From positions 503,082-567,081 of the forward strand of contig NZ_WHZV01000001.1 of the NCBI RefSeq assembly GCF_010667645.1: a stretch of DNA of 64,000 nt, written 5' to 3'. The DNA comes from Bifidobacterium platyrrhinorum (GTDB taxonomy: Bacteria > Actinomycetota > Actinomycetes > Actinomycetales > Bifidobacteriaceae). The translations under genes were made by a program, and so were the position numbers. The notes under the pieces are model-generated. The model made no database searches. It had not been told where the DNA came from and saw only the letters and a program-made list of their open reading frames with translations. This document shows, piece after piece, positions 17,611 through 26,098 of the stretch; position 1 is the first letter of the stretch, and every line of letters starts with the position of its first letter.

Positions 17611-17670
17611 ATATGGGTGTGCCCCGCAAGCCGTGCGGTTCGGTTCACGGTCTGCGGGGCACACCCATAT
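17611..17670 (-). terminator. 60-nt nested hairpin between pbuX and the HTH gene
   Basis: A perfect 18-bp stem (17611-17628 with 17653-17670) encloses a second 5-bp stem (17631-17635 with 17646-17650), leaving a 10-nt loop. It lies directly after the pbuX stop on the minus strand and before the HTH gene. There is no T-run. It probably ends the xpt-pbuX transcript. Confidence 0.65.
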
Positions 17671-17707
17671 CATTTCCGGCGTGGGGCCGGTGACGGGTCC
17701 GGAACCG

Positions 17708-19075
17708 TCAGTCCCGGGCCTCGGAATCCTCCTTTGGCGCGGAGAGGAAATGCTCCTCGCTCGGCAGCACCGCGTTGAGGATCACGGCCACGACGAACGC
17801 GACCGCGATGCAGTTCGAGGCGAAGATCTGCTGGAACAGCGCCGGGAACTGGTCGAAGATGTCGCTCACCTGCGTGAAGCCGATGCCGATCGTCAGGCTC
17901 AGCGCGGCGATCGTGATGTTGCGCTGCGTGAAGCCCGCCTCGGCGATCATCTGGAAGCCGGAGAGGATGATGTTGCCGAACATCATGATCGTGCAGCCGC
18001 CGAGCACCGCCTGCGGCAGCGAGTTGAACACCTCGGCGATGGCCGGCACGAAGCTCGCCACCACGAGGATCAGGCCGCCGGAGAGAATCACCTTGCGGTT
18101 GACGACCTTCGTCATCGCTACCAGGCCGATGTTCTGCGCGAACGAGGTGAGCGGCAGGCAGCCGAACAGGCCGGACACGGAGGAGATGAGGCCGTCGCCG
18201 GCGATCGCGCCCGCCGTCTCCTTCTCCGTGGGCAGGCGGTTCAGACCCACCTTGGTGAGGGCGGCCGTGTCGCCCAGCACCTCGACCGAGGAGACCACGT
18301 ACAGCAGGCCCAGGGAGATGATCGCGCCCCAGTCGAACACCGGCCTGAACGGCATGAACTGCGGAACGGAGACGATGGCGAGATCCTGGAAACCGGAGAA
18401 ATCGACCTTGCCCATGCAGATGGCCGCCACATAGCCCACGACCAGACCGAACAGCACGGACAGCTGCTTCGCCGTGCCCTTCATCAGCAGCTGGAACGCG
18501 AGGCAGGCGACCAGCGAGATGAGTCCCAGCGTGAGGTTCTGCCACGAGCCGAAGTCCTTCGCGCCGCTGCCGCCGCCGAAGCTCGTCGCGCCCACGTTGA
18601 GCAGCGAGAAGCCGATCGACGTGACGACGATCGCGGAGACGATCGGCGGCACGAAACGACGCCAGTACTTCGCGGTCAGGCCGAGCACCAGCTCCAGCAG
18701 GCCGCCGACCATGACCGCGCCGACGACCGCGCCGTAGCCCTTGTCCGCGCAGATCGCGACCGCGGCCGCCACGTACGTGAACGAGATGCCCGTCACCATC
18801 GGCAGACGCGAGCCGATGCGCCACGCGCCGTACAGCTGCAGGCAGGTGCCCAGGCCCGCCACCAGCAGGCCGGCCTGGATGACGGCGGCCGACTGGGCTG
18901 CGCTCATCTTCGCCGCCGAGGCGACGATGAAGATCGGGGCGAGGTTCGCGACGAACATCGCCATCACATGCTGCAGTCCGAAGGGGATGCCCTTCCAGAA
19001 GGAGACCGGCGCGTCGAGGGAGGTCAGCGCCTCCATCGAGATGCCGGCCCTCCCGGCGTTCTTCTTCTCTTCCAT
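17708..19075 (-). CDS. pbuX: Xanthine/uracil permease (NCS2 family)
   Basis: A 455-residue nucleobase:cation symporter-2 permease with about twelve to fourteen membrane segments. FGLQHVMAMFVANLAPIFI at the N-terminus and FGCLPLTSFAQNIGLVAMTKVVNRKV in the substrate-site region are typical of PbuX/XanQ xanthine transporters. GAGAGGA precedes the ATG. It lies 81 nt downstream of xpt on the same strand, the conserved xpt-pbuX arrangement for uptake and salvage of xanthine, which supports xanthine as the substrate. A hairpin lies in the xpt-pbuX gap. Confidence 0.9.
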   Translation of the reverse strand: MEEKKNAGRAGISMEALTSLDAPVSFWKGIPFGLQHVMAMFVANLAPIFIVASAAKMSAAQSAAVIQAGLLVAGLGTCLQLYGAWRIGSRLPMVTGISFTYVAAAVAICADKGYGAVVGAVMVGGLLELVLGLTAKYWRRFVPPIVSAIVVTSIGFSLLNVGATSFGGGSGAKDFGSWQNLTLGLISLVACLAFQLLMKGTAKQLSVLFGLVVGYVAAICMGKVDFSGFQDLAIVSVPQFMPFRPVFDWGAIISLGLLYVVSSVEVLGDTAALTKVGLNRLPTEKETAGAIAGDGLISSVSGLFGCLPLTSFAQNIGLVAMTKVVNRKVILSGGLILVVASFVPAIAEVFNSLPQAVLGGCTIMMFGNIILSGFQMIAEAGFTQRNITIAALSLTIGIGFTQVSDIFDQFPALFQQIFASNCIAVAFVVAVILNAVLPSEEHFLSAPKEDSEARD

Positions 19076-19109
19076 GATGTCCTCTCTAACGGTCCTTATG
19101 ACATGAACC

Positions 19110-19143
19110 GCCCTCCCCGGGCCGGTGCGGCCACGGGGAGGGC
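19110..19143 (-). terminator. Intercistronic hairpin between xpt and pbuX
   Basis: A 9-bp perfect stem, GCCCTCCCC at 19110-19118 with GGGGAGGGC at 19135-19143, lies in the 81-nt gap. It has no T-run, so partial attenuation or an mRNA stability role is as likely as full termination. Confidence 0.5.
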
Positions 19144-19156
19144 GCGAACGGATGAA

Positions 19157-19738
19157 TCAGCGGCGGAACTCGATGTCGCCGGTCTCGGCGTCCATGCTTT
19201 CGACGATCGCGAGGGAGTCCACGTCGTAGCCTTCCCCGCGCAGCTTGTCGCCGCCTCCCTGGAATCCCTTCTCCACGGCGATGCCGATGCCCTCGACGAC
19301 CGCGCCGGCCGATTCGCACAGGTCGATCAGACCGCGCAGCGCCTTGCCGTTCGCCAGGAAATCGTCGATGAGCAGCACGTGGTCGCCGGCGTTGAGGTAC
19401 TTCTTCGCGACGATCACCGGGAACTCCTTCTGCTTCGTGAAGGAGTAGACGGTGGTGGTGTACTGGTCGCCGTCCAGGTTGATGGACTGCGCCTTCTTGG
19501 CGAACACGACCGGCACGCCGCCGAAGTGGCGCGCGGCCACGCAGGCGATGCCGATGCCCGAAGCCTCGATGGTGAGGATCTTCGTGATCGTGCGGCCCGC
19601 GAAATGCTCGGCCCACGCGGCGCCCATATGGTCGAACAGGGTCACGTCGCACTGGTGGTTGAGGAAGGCGTCGACCTTGAGCACGTTGCCCGGCTTGACC
19701 GTTCCCTCGCGCTGGATTCGCTCTTCGAGCTCCTGCAT
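19157..19738 (-). CDS. xpt: Xanthine phosphoribosyltransferase
   Basis: A 193-residue type I phosphoribosyltransferase converting xanthine and PRPP to XMP for GMP synthesis. The PRPP-binding loop is [14 protein letters not shown] at about residues 122-135. The N-terminus ([20 protein letters not shown]) and the motif [23 protein letters not shown] segment match the Xpt family and length. AAGGGAG precedes the start. It forms an operon with pbuX. The 5' region back to pcrA is only about 120 bp, and no purine riboswitch was recognised there. Confidence 0.93.
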   Translation of the reverse strand: MQELEERIQREGTVKPGNVLKVDAFLNHQCDVTLFDHMGAAWAEHFAGRTITKILTIEASGIGIACVAARHFGGVPVVFAKKAQSINLDGDQYTTTVYSFTKQKEFPVIVAKKYLNAGDHVLLIDDFLANGKALRGLIDLCESAGAVVEGIGIAVEKGFQGGGDKLRGEGYDVDSLAIVESMDAETGDIEFRR

Positions 19739-19860
19739 ATGTGAATTCTCCCTTAATCATGGGTGACGTTTCGGCACCAGCTTACGCTGACCGCGTCATA
19801 TGGTAGATATGAATGTCGCCATTGTGCGACGGACAGGACGACATGCAGGGGAGGGACGCC

Positions 19861-22518
19861 GTGTACGACGAGCCGGAGGTCATCGCGAGGAGCGCCGAGG
19901 AGCTGGTGGGGGACCTCAACCCGCAGCAGTCGCAGGCCGTGCAGTACCGTGGGGCCGCGCTGCTCATCGGCGCGGGCGCGGGCTCCGGCAAGACGCGCGT
20001 GCTCACCCGCCGCATCGCGTGGATCCTGAGCCAGTTCCGGGCATGGCCGAGCCAGATCCTCGCCATCACGTTCACCAACAAGGCCGCCGCCGAGATGCGA
20101 GAGCGCCTCGAGACGCTCATCGGCCCCGTCGCGCAGCGCATGTGGGTCTCCACCTTCCATTCCGCCTGCGTGCGCATCCTGCGTCGCGACGGCAAGGAGA
20201 TCGGGCTGTCCAACGGTTTCTCGATCTATGATTCCGCCGATTCCGAGCGGCTCGTGAAGATCATCGCCACGGAATTCAACATCGACGTCAAGCGCTACAC
20301 CCCGCGGTCGATACTCGGGCGTATCTCGGACTACAAGAACCAGCTCATCGGATGGAAGACGCAGCTGGCGCAGTACGCGCCCGACTTCACACCCGGGCAG
20401 CGCGGCTACAAATTCGGCGCCGTCGGCGACATCGAGGCGCTCTACGCGGTCGTCTACGCGGAATACGAACACCGGTTGGCGTTGGCGAACGCCGTCGACT
20501 TCGACGATCTCATCGTGCGCACCGTCGAGCTGCTGCGCGACCATCCGCAGGTCGCCGAGTACTACCATCACCGGTTCCGTTACATCCTCGTCGACGAGTA
20601 CCAGGACACCAACCACGCGCAGTATGTGCTCGTGCGCGAGCTCGCCGGGGTCGATGCGGGGGAGACGGCGCCCGCCATGTCCGCGCAGGCCGGGCCGACC
20701 GCCGGGCGCCAGGGACCGGCGTGGATCACCGTGGTGGGCGACTCCGACCAGTCCATCTACGCCTTCCGAGGCGCCGACATCCGCAACATCCAGGACTTCG
20801 AGCAGGACTTCCCGAACGCGAAGACCATCATGCTCGAACAGAACTACCGTTCCACGCAGACCATCCTCGACGCGGCGAACGCCGTCATCTCCAACAACGA
20901 GGGCCGCAAGCCGAAGAAGCTGTGGACCGCGCTCGGCAAAGGCGAGCCGATCGTCGGCTACGCGGCCGACAACGCGCAGCAGGAGGCGCTCTGGATCGCC
21001 ACGGAGATCACGCGCCTGCACGCCGAGGAAGGCATCGCCTACTCCGACATGGCCGTCATGTACCGCGCCAACGCGCAGTCGCGCTCCCTCGAGGAGGCGC
21101 TCATCAACGCGGGGACGCCGTACCAGCTTGTCGGCGGCACCAAGTTCTACGAACGCCGCGAGGTCAAGGACGCCATGGCCTATCTGCAGGCCATCGTCAA
21201 CCCGGACGACGACGTGAACCTGCGGCGCATCCTCAACGTGCCCAAGCGCGGCCTCGGCGCGCGCGCCGAAGGCATCATCCTCGACTACGCGCGCGCCCAC
21301 GGGGCGAGTTTCTTCGCCGGCCTCATGCACATGGACGAGATCGAAGGCATCCCCACGCGCACGCTCAACCAGCTGCACGCGTTCCGTGACCTCATGGGAG
21401 GACTATCTGCGTTCGCCCGCGCCAACGACGCCAGGCCCAGCGAGATCGTCGCCGAGGTGCTCGAGAAGTCCGGACTGCTCGAAGAGCTGCGCAAATCCAC
21501 CGACCCGCAGGACGAATCGCGCGTCGAGAACCTGTCGCAGCTGCAGTCCACCGCCGCCGAGTTCGAGCAGAAGACGCCCGACGCCACGCTCGCCGGGTTC
21601 CTCGAGACCACCGCACTCGTCGCAGATTCCGACCAGCTGCCCGGCGAGGGCGAGGACTCCGGCAAGGTGACGCTGATGACCCTGCACACGGCGAAGGGCC
21701 TCGAATACCCGGTGGTGTTCCTCACCGGCATGGAGCAGGGCACGTTCCCGCATTCGCGCTCCATGGAGGACACCAGCGAGCTGCAGGAGGAGCGCCGACT
21801 GGCATACGTGGGCATCACGCGCGCCAAGCGCCGTCTCTACCTGACGCGCGCGGCCGTGCGCTCCCAGTGGGGGCAGGCCGCCGACATGCCGCCCAGCCAG
21901 TTCCTCGACGAGATCCCCGAGGGGCTCATCGACTGGAAGCGGCGCGAGGCCGGCGTCGAACGCATGCGCGGCGCGTGGGGGAGCGACGACGAATTCGGCG
22001 GATGGGAGGATGGCGACGATTTCTCCTCCGGTCCCACGTTCGGCGGTTCCGGTTCGTACGGTTCGTACGGCTCCCGCTCCTATGGTTCTTCGTCCTATGG
22101 TTCCGGCCGGTATGGCTCGTCGTACGGCTCGGGGACGTACGGTTCGTCGTACGGCTCCTCCCGGGGAACGTCGTCGAATGGTTCCGGCTCCCGCTCCTAT
22201 GGTTCGTCCTCCGGTGCGCGGTCGGGGTCCCGCCACGGTTCGTCCCCGTCGTCACGCAGCGGCAAGGTGTCGACCAGGCGCGTCGCGCCGAAGAACGCCG
22301 GCTCCGGCAGGTCGGTGCCCGCCTCCTCGCTCGCGAAGGACAACGGGCTCGACATCGCCGACTTCTCGATCGGGGACCGCATCACCCACGACCGGTACGG
22401 CATGGGCAAGGTCGTCGACCTGCAGGACCGGGGTCGCAACTCGGTGATCACGGTCGACTTCGGCTCCGACGGCGTCAAACGCCTCATGCTGCGTGTGGCG
22501 CCCATCGAGAAGCTCTGA
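19861..22518 (+). CDS. pcrA: ATP-dependent DNA helicase PcrA/UvrD with Ser-Tyr-Gly linker
   Basis: A superfamily 1A 3'-5' DNA helicase of 885 residues for nucleotide excision repair and clearing of replication or transcription conflicts. Motifs: GAGAGSGKTRV (Walker A, about residue 40), TFTNKAAAEMRERL, VDEYQDTNHAQY, GDSDQSIYAFRGAD, EQNYRST, and VTLMTLHTAKGLEYPVVF. Residues about 727-800 are a low-complexity SYGS-type region. The C-terminus (FSIGDRITHDRYGMGKVVDL) is the Tudor-like RNA-polymerase-binding domain of PcrA. GTG 19861 is preferred because GGGGAGGG lies 5 nt upstream. In-frame ATGs at 19843 and 19813 are alternatives. A repeat element follows the stop. Confidence 0.92.
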   Translation: MYDEPEVIARSAEELVGDLNPQQSQAVQYRGAALLIGAGAGSGKTRVLTRRIAWILSQFRAWPSQILAITFTNKAAAEMRERLETLIGPVAQRMWVSTFHSACVRILRRDGKEIGLSNGFSIYDSADSERLVKIIATEFNIDVKRYTPRSILGRISDYKNQLIGWKTQLAQYAPDFTPGQRGYKFGAVGDIEALYAVVYAEYEHRLALANAVDFDDLIVRTVELLRDHPQVAEYYHHRFRYILVDEYQDTNHAQYVLVRELAGVDAGETAPAMSAQAGPTAGRQGPAWITVVGDSDQSIYAFRGADIRNIQDFEQDFPNAKTIMLEQNYRSTQTILDAANAVISNNEGRKPKKLWTALGKGEPIVGYAADNAQQEALWIATEITRLHAEEGIAYSDMAVMYRANAQSRSLEEALINAGTPYQLVGGTKFYERREVKDAMAYLQAIVNPDDDVNLRRILNVPKRGLGARAEGIILDYARAHGASFFAGLMHMDEIEGIPTRTLNQLHAFRDLMGGLSAFARANDARPSEIVAEVLEKSGLLEELRKSTDPQDESRVENLSQLQSTAAEFEQKTPDATLAGFLETTALVADSDQLPGEGEDSGKVTLMTLHTAKGLEYPVVFLTGMEQGTFPHSRSMEDTSELQEERRLAYVGITRAKRRLYLTRAAVRSQWGQAADMPPSQFLDEIPEGLIDWKRREAGVERMRGAWGSDDEFGGWEDGDDFSSGPTFGGSGSYGSYGSRSYGSSSYGSGRYGSSYGSGTYGSSYGSSRGTSSNGSGSRSYGSSSGARSGSRHGSSPSSRSGKVSTRRVAPKNAGSGRSVPASSLAKDNGLDIADFSIGDRITHDRYGMGKVVDLQDRGRNSVITVDFGSDGVKRLMLRVAPIEKL

Positions 22519-22622
22519 CCGCTTCCCGATAGACGTCCTTCGCGGCCGTCGCCGCCCGCCTCGCCTACGGACGCCCCACCGGGCCGTCCGCTTGACGGCT
22601 CGGCCATCGGGAAACTCCGACC
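22501..22622. repeat. Gene-end-mimic element A, downstream of pcrA
   Basis: Direct arm 1 is the pcrA 3' end (22501-22520). An inverted partial copy follows at 22521-22532. A conserved core then runs from about 22538 to 22605, including the hairpin at 22568-22590 around CCCACCGGG. Direct arm 2 at 22603-22622 matches arm 1 at 16 of 20 positions. The core is shared with the element after era (56103-56262). It is non-coding. Confidence 0.7.
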
Positions 22623-22652
22623 CTTATCAGACATACACGTGAAAATCAAGAC

Positions 22653-22681
22653 TTGTTTTTCATACGGCGCCCGCCCATAAT
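22653..22681 (+). promoter_or_regulatory. Promoter of the DUF4418-ABC cluster
   Basis: TTGTTT (22653-22658) and CATAAT (22676-22681) are separated by 17 nt and lie 46 nt upstream of the DUF4418 start. They stand out in an AT-rich patch of an otherwise GC-rich region. Confidence 0.55.
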
Positions 22682-22727
22682 GCGACACGTTGCCTTTCGC
22701 ACGAACCGCACACAGAGAAAGAGAAGC

Positions 22728-23120
22728 ATGAAGAACAAGCTCATCGCATCCGCGCCCGCCATCGTCCTCGGCGCCTTGACCGCCATCGCGCCGCAGACCT
22801 TCGCCCACGCATGCCGGGGGCATGGCACGTTCGGCGCCTGCCATTGGTCCCAGCAGGCGGCCACGGGCATCGGCGCCGTGATCCTCGTCCTCGGCGTCGT
22901 CGCTCTGTTCTCCGGGCCGAAGACCCGTGTCGGCCTCAACATCGCCGTCATCGCGAACGCGCTGCTGTTGCTTGCCGTGCCCACGTTCCTCATCGGCATC
23001 TGCCCGGGCGCGATGATGCACTGCCGCATGGTCATGCTGCCGACGCTCATCGTGCTCGGCGTGCTCGCCGTCGTTTTCGCGGCGGCCGGCGCATGGCTCG
23101 ACTCCCGCACCCGCGCGTGA
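22728..23120 (+). CDS. DUF4418 family membrane protein
   Basis: A 130-residue protein with an N-terminal signal or membrane segment (KLIASAPAIVLGALTAIAP) and three further hydrophobic helices. Two clusters of potential metal ligands face the same side: HACRGHGTFGACHW after the first segment and CPGAMMHCRMVMLP near residue 95. These Cys/His positions and the length suit the DUF4418 family, whose function is unknown. GAGAAAGAG precedes the ATG, and the stop overlaps the next gene as GTGA. Linkage to an FtsX-type permease and ATPase suggests a metal- or redox-related exporter. That role is inferred. Confidence 0.75.
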   Translation: MKNKLIASAPAIVLGALTAIAPQTFAHACRGHGTFGACHWSQQAATGIGAVILVLGVVALFSGPKTRVGLNIAVIANALLLLAVPTFLIGICPGAMMHCRMVMLPTLIVLGVLAVVFAAAGAWLDSRTRA

Positions 23121-24358
23121 CGACGCGACGCACCGACACCATGGACACGCACGTCACGCTCGGCGGCCTTCCCCTCGCCAACCTCGCACGCAAACCCCTG
23201 CGCACAATGGCGCTGCTCGCCGTCGTCACCGTGCTTTCCATCGCCCTGTTCGGCGGTACCATGCTCGGCATGAATCTCGGCAACGGCATGCGCAGCATGG
23301 AACGCCGACTCGGCGCCGACCTCATGGTCGTGCCGCAGAACAGCGCGAACCAGGCCGAGGCGCTGCTCACCGGCTCGAACTCCAGCACGTTCTACTTCAC
23401 CCGCGACATCGCGCGCAAGGTGGAACGCGCCGACGGCATCGCACAGGCCACCGAACAGACCTACATCTCATCGCTCGCCGCCGCATGCTGCGAGGAGAAG
23501 CTCCAGATCATCGGCTACGACCCGGACACCGACTTCGTCATCGCGCCGTGGGTGGCCTCCCAGTTCCAAGGCGAGCTGGAGGACGGGCAGATGGTCGCCG
23601 GGGCGAACGTCAACGTCTCCGTGGACGGCACCATCGAACTCTACGGACGCAGCTGGCCGGTCGTCGCCCAACTCGCGAACACCGGCACCGGACTCGACAA
23701 CTCCGTGTTCATCAACCAGCGTACCGTGCCCGACATGGTCGAAGCGTCCGCCGCGGTCTCCAAGCGCGTCATGCCCGAGGAATACGCGGACAAGGCCGTC
23801 TCCACCGTGATGATCAAGGTGAAGGACGGCTACGATCCGCAGACCGTCGCCGCGAACATCAAACGGCTCGACACGCGGTTCGCCGATCTCGGATACGTGT
23901 ACCCGGGAGGCGTGACCGCGGCGACGAAGACCGCGCTGGACGCGCTGACCGGCTATATGGCGGCGTTCGTCGCCGCGTTGTGGGCGATGGGCGTCATCGT
24001 CCTGCTCGCCGTGTTCGCGGCCAGCGCCAACGAGCGCAAACGCGAATTCGCGTCGCTGCGCATCATGGGCGCCACACGCGGCATGGTCGACGGCGTCATC
24101 GCGAAGGAGGCCGCCGTCATCGGAGCGGCCGGAGGCGTGGTCGGCGTCGCCTTGGGGGCTCTGGGCATCCTGCCGTTCAGCGCGCTCATCGGCAGCAGGC
24201 TCCAACTGCCGTATCTGCAGGCCGGGCCCTGGACGGTCATCGGCCTCGCCCTGCTCGCCATCGCCTGCTCCACGGTGGTGGGCGTCGTCTCGTCGTTCGC
24301 CGTCATGGGCAGGATCTCCCGCGGCGACGCCGACATCATCCTCAAGGAGGGACGCTGA
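23117..24358 (+). CDS. ABC transporter permease, FtsX/MacB-like
   Basis: A 413-residue permease with the FtsX topology: one N-terminal helix (about residues 25-50), a large extracytoplasmic domain of about 230 residues, then three C-terminal helices (about 284-305, 333-360, 375-398). The outer domain contains a Cys-Cys pair (AAACCEEKLQIIGYD). The cytoplasmic loop ERKREFASLRIMGATRGMV is the classical coupling motif of the family. GTG 23117 overlaps the DUF4418 stop; ATG 23141 is an alternative start. It pairs with the ATPase gene that follows after 1 nt. Confidence 0.85.
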   Translation: MTTRRTDTMDTHVTLGGLPLANLARKPLRTMALLAVVTVLSIALFGGTMLGMNLGNGMRSMERRLGADLMVVPQNSANQAEALLTGSNSSTFYFTRDIARKVERADGIAQATEQTYISSLAAACCEEKLQIIGYDPDTDFVIAPWVASQFQGELEDGQMVAGANVNVSVDGTIELYGRSWPVVAQLANTGTGLDNSVFINQRTVPDMVEASAAVSKRVMPEEYADKAVSTVMIKVKDGYDPQTVAANIKRLDTRFADLGYVYPGGVTAATKTALDALTGYMAAFVAALWAMGVIVLLAVFAASANERKREFASLRIMGATRGMVDGVIAKEAAVIGAAGGVVGVALGALGILPFSALIGSRLQLPYLQAGPWTVIGLALLAIACSTVVGVVSSFAVMGRISRGDADIILKEGR

Positions 24359-24359
24359 C

Positions 24360-25124
24360 ATGACGGTCGAAACGGAGAAGCGAGACCCGGGCACGACCCC
24401 GCTGCTGCGCATCGACGACCTGACCCGGAGCTTCACGCGGCGCGGCAAGCCGTTCGACGCGGTGAGCCATGTGAACCTCGACTTGGACGCGGGCGGGTTC
24501 GTCGCCGTCGTCGGGCGCTCGGGCAACGGCAAGAGCACGCTCATCAACATGGTCGCCGGACTCGTGCGGCCCACCGGCGGATCCGTCGAGGTGGACGGCG
24601 CGCGCGTCGCCGACCTCGACGACCGCGGGCTGTCGCTCCTGCGCAACCGGACCATCGGATTCGTCACGCAGGAGCAGACGCTGCTCGGCAACCTGCCCGT
24701 GCTCGACAACGTGATTCTGCCCGCCACCTTCTTCCCGGACACGGCGGACGGGACGGGACCAAGCGTGGGGGAGCGCGAAGACGGGGAGGAGGACGGCGAT
24801 CCGCTCGTCGACCGCGCGATGCGGCTGCTGGAACGACTCGGCGTCGACGACCTCGCGGGGTGCTATCCGCGTGAACTGTCCGGCGGCGAGATGCGCCGCG
24901 TGTCGATCGCCCGTGCCCTCATCAACGATCCGAAGCTCATCATCGCCGACGAACCGACCGGCGACCTTGACGCGGACAGCACCACGACGGTCATGCGGCT
25001 GCTGCGCGAACGTGCGGACGCCGGTGCCGGAGTGCTCATGGTCACGCATGACGCGGACGCGATCGGCTACGCCGACACGGTGTACCGTATGGACGCCGGA
25101 ACGTTGTCCCGGGCATGGGTGTAG
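24360..25124 (+). CDS. ABC transporter ATP-binding protein (MacB/LolD-like)
   Basis: A 254-residue ABC ATPase. Walker A is GRSGNGKST (family consensus GxSGxGKST), the Q-loop is FVTQEQTLLGNLPVLDNV, the signature is LSGGEMRR, Walker B is LIIADEPTGDLD, and the H-loop is VTHD. The MacB/LolD-type DEPTGDLD fits partnership with the FtsX-like permease immediately upstream. An acidic insert of about 30 residues (around SVGEREDGEEDGD) follows the Q-loop and is not usual. AAGGAGG lies 9 nt upstream of the ATG. Confidence 0.9.
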   Translation: MTVETEKRDPGTTPLLRIDDLTRSFTRRGKPFDAVSHVNLDLDAGGFVAVVGRSGNGKSTLINMVAGLVRPTGGSVEVDGARVADLDDRGLSLLRNRTIGFVTQEQTLLGNLPVLDNVILPATFFPDTADGTGPSVGEREDGEEDGDPLVDRAMRLLERLGVDDLAGCYPRELSGGEMRRVSIARALINDPKLIIADEPTGDLDADSTTTVMRLLRERADAGAGVLMVTHDADAIGYADTVYRMDAGTLSRAWV

Positions 25125-25331
25125 ATTAGACGATTGGTGTCTGCCGCAAGGCGGATGTCATCTGGAGTCTTAGCCCATCAACGGGTCGGCAGCCGGAATC
25201 GTCAGGAATCCGAATGATACGGCCGCTCGTGAGCAATCACGACGAAGCGTTGGAGAGGCCCGACTCAGCGCGACCGTCATACGTGGCGCCGCGTTCCGTT
25301 CAGATAACGACAGAAAGATAAAGGAAGAACA
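25125..25331 (+). promoter_or_regulatory. rpsD leader region
   Basis: This 207-nt non-coding stretch before rpsD contains a short stem, CCGC-AA-GCGG, near 25145. S4 often represses its own mRNA through a structured leader, so this is a candidate autoregulatory leader. No known S4-leader consensus was recognised. Confidence 0.25.
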
Positions 25332-25958
25332 ATGACGAACGTTCAGCGTTCCCGCCGTCAGGTGCGCCTGTCCCGCGCCCTCGGCATCGCCCTGACCCCG
25401 AAGGCCCAGCGCATCTTCGAGAAGCGCCCGTACGCTCCGGGTGAGCACGGCCGCACCCGCCGCCGCACCGAGTCCGATTACGCGGTGCGTCTGCGCGAGA
25501 AGCAGCGTCTGCGCGCCCAGTACGGCGTGTCCGAGAAGCAGCTGCGCGCCGCCTACGAGAAGGCCACCCGCACCGCCGGCCAGACCGGCAACGCCATGCT
25601 GTCCGATCTTGAGGTCCGCCTCGACAACCTGGTCCTGCGTGCCGGCTTCGCCCGCACCACCGCCCAGGCCCGTCAGTTCGTGACCCACCGTCACATCCTC
25701 GTCGACGGCAACATCGTGAACCGCCCGTCCTACCGTGTCAAGCCGGGCCAGACCATCCAGGTCAAGGCCAAGAGCCAGACCATGGTCCCGTTCCAGATCG
25801 CCGCCGAGGGCGTGCACCGCGACGTGCTGCCCGCGGTCCCGGGCTACCTGGACGTCAACCTGGCCTCCCTCAAGGCCACGCTGACCCGCAAGCCGGAGGC
25901 CGAGGAGGTCCCGGTGCAGGTCAACATCCAGTACGTGGTCGAGTTCTACGCCCGCTGA
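25332..25958 (+). CDS. rpsD: 30S ribosomal protein S4
   Basis: A 208-residue primary 16S rRNA-binding protein that nucleates 30S assembly. It opens with MTNVQRSRRQVRLSRALGI and has the S4 RNA-binding domain at about residues 95-160 (LEVRLDNLVLRAGFARTTAQ, then HRHILVDGNIVNRPSYRVK), ending VVEFYAR. It lacks the zinc-binding cysteines of some S4 forms, so it is the C-minus type. AAAGGAAG lies just before the ATG. Codon use is strongly biased toward C-ending codons, as for highly expressed genes. It stands alone rather than in the alpha operon, which is normal for many actinobacteria. Confidence 0.96.
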   Translation: MTNVQRSRRQVRLSRALGIALTPKAQRIFEKRPYAPGEHGRTRRRTESDYAVRLREKQRLRAQYGVSEKQLRAAYEKATRTAGQTGNAMLSDLEVRLDNLVLRAGFARTTAQARQFVTHRHILVDGNIVNRPSYRVKPGQTIQVKAKSQTMVPFQIAAEGVHRDVLPAVPGYLDVNLASLKATLTRKPEAEEVPVQVNIQYVVEFYAR

Positions 25959-26003
25959 TCCGGGCCCACTTCTGTATCCATATACAGTCAAGGACATACC
26001 GTC

Positions 26004-26037
26004 GAAACCCCGTGTTCCGTTTGGGACGCGGGGTTTC
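26004..26037 (+). terminator. rpsD terminator
   Basis: GAAACCCCG (26004-26012) pairs with CGGGGTTTC (26029-26037), and the stem continues imperfectly inward around a 4-nt loop. It lies 45 nt after the rpsD stop. Confidence 0.7.
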
Positions 26038-26098
26038 CGCGTTTCGGGCCGTCGGCGTCGGCGTCGCCGTTCCCGCCGCCCCGTTGTAGAGTGGGACC

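Noticed and set aside
19739..19860. Purine riboswitch upstream of xpt
   Set aside because: The gap is only about 120 bp and no three-way-junction pattern could be recognised.
23468..24742. 424-codon minus-strand frame over the ABC permease and ATPase
   Set aside because: Antisense to two conserved, properly initiated genes and devoid of recognizable motifs.
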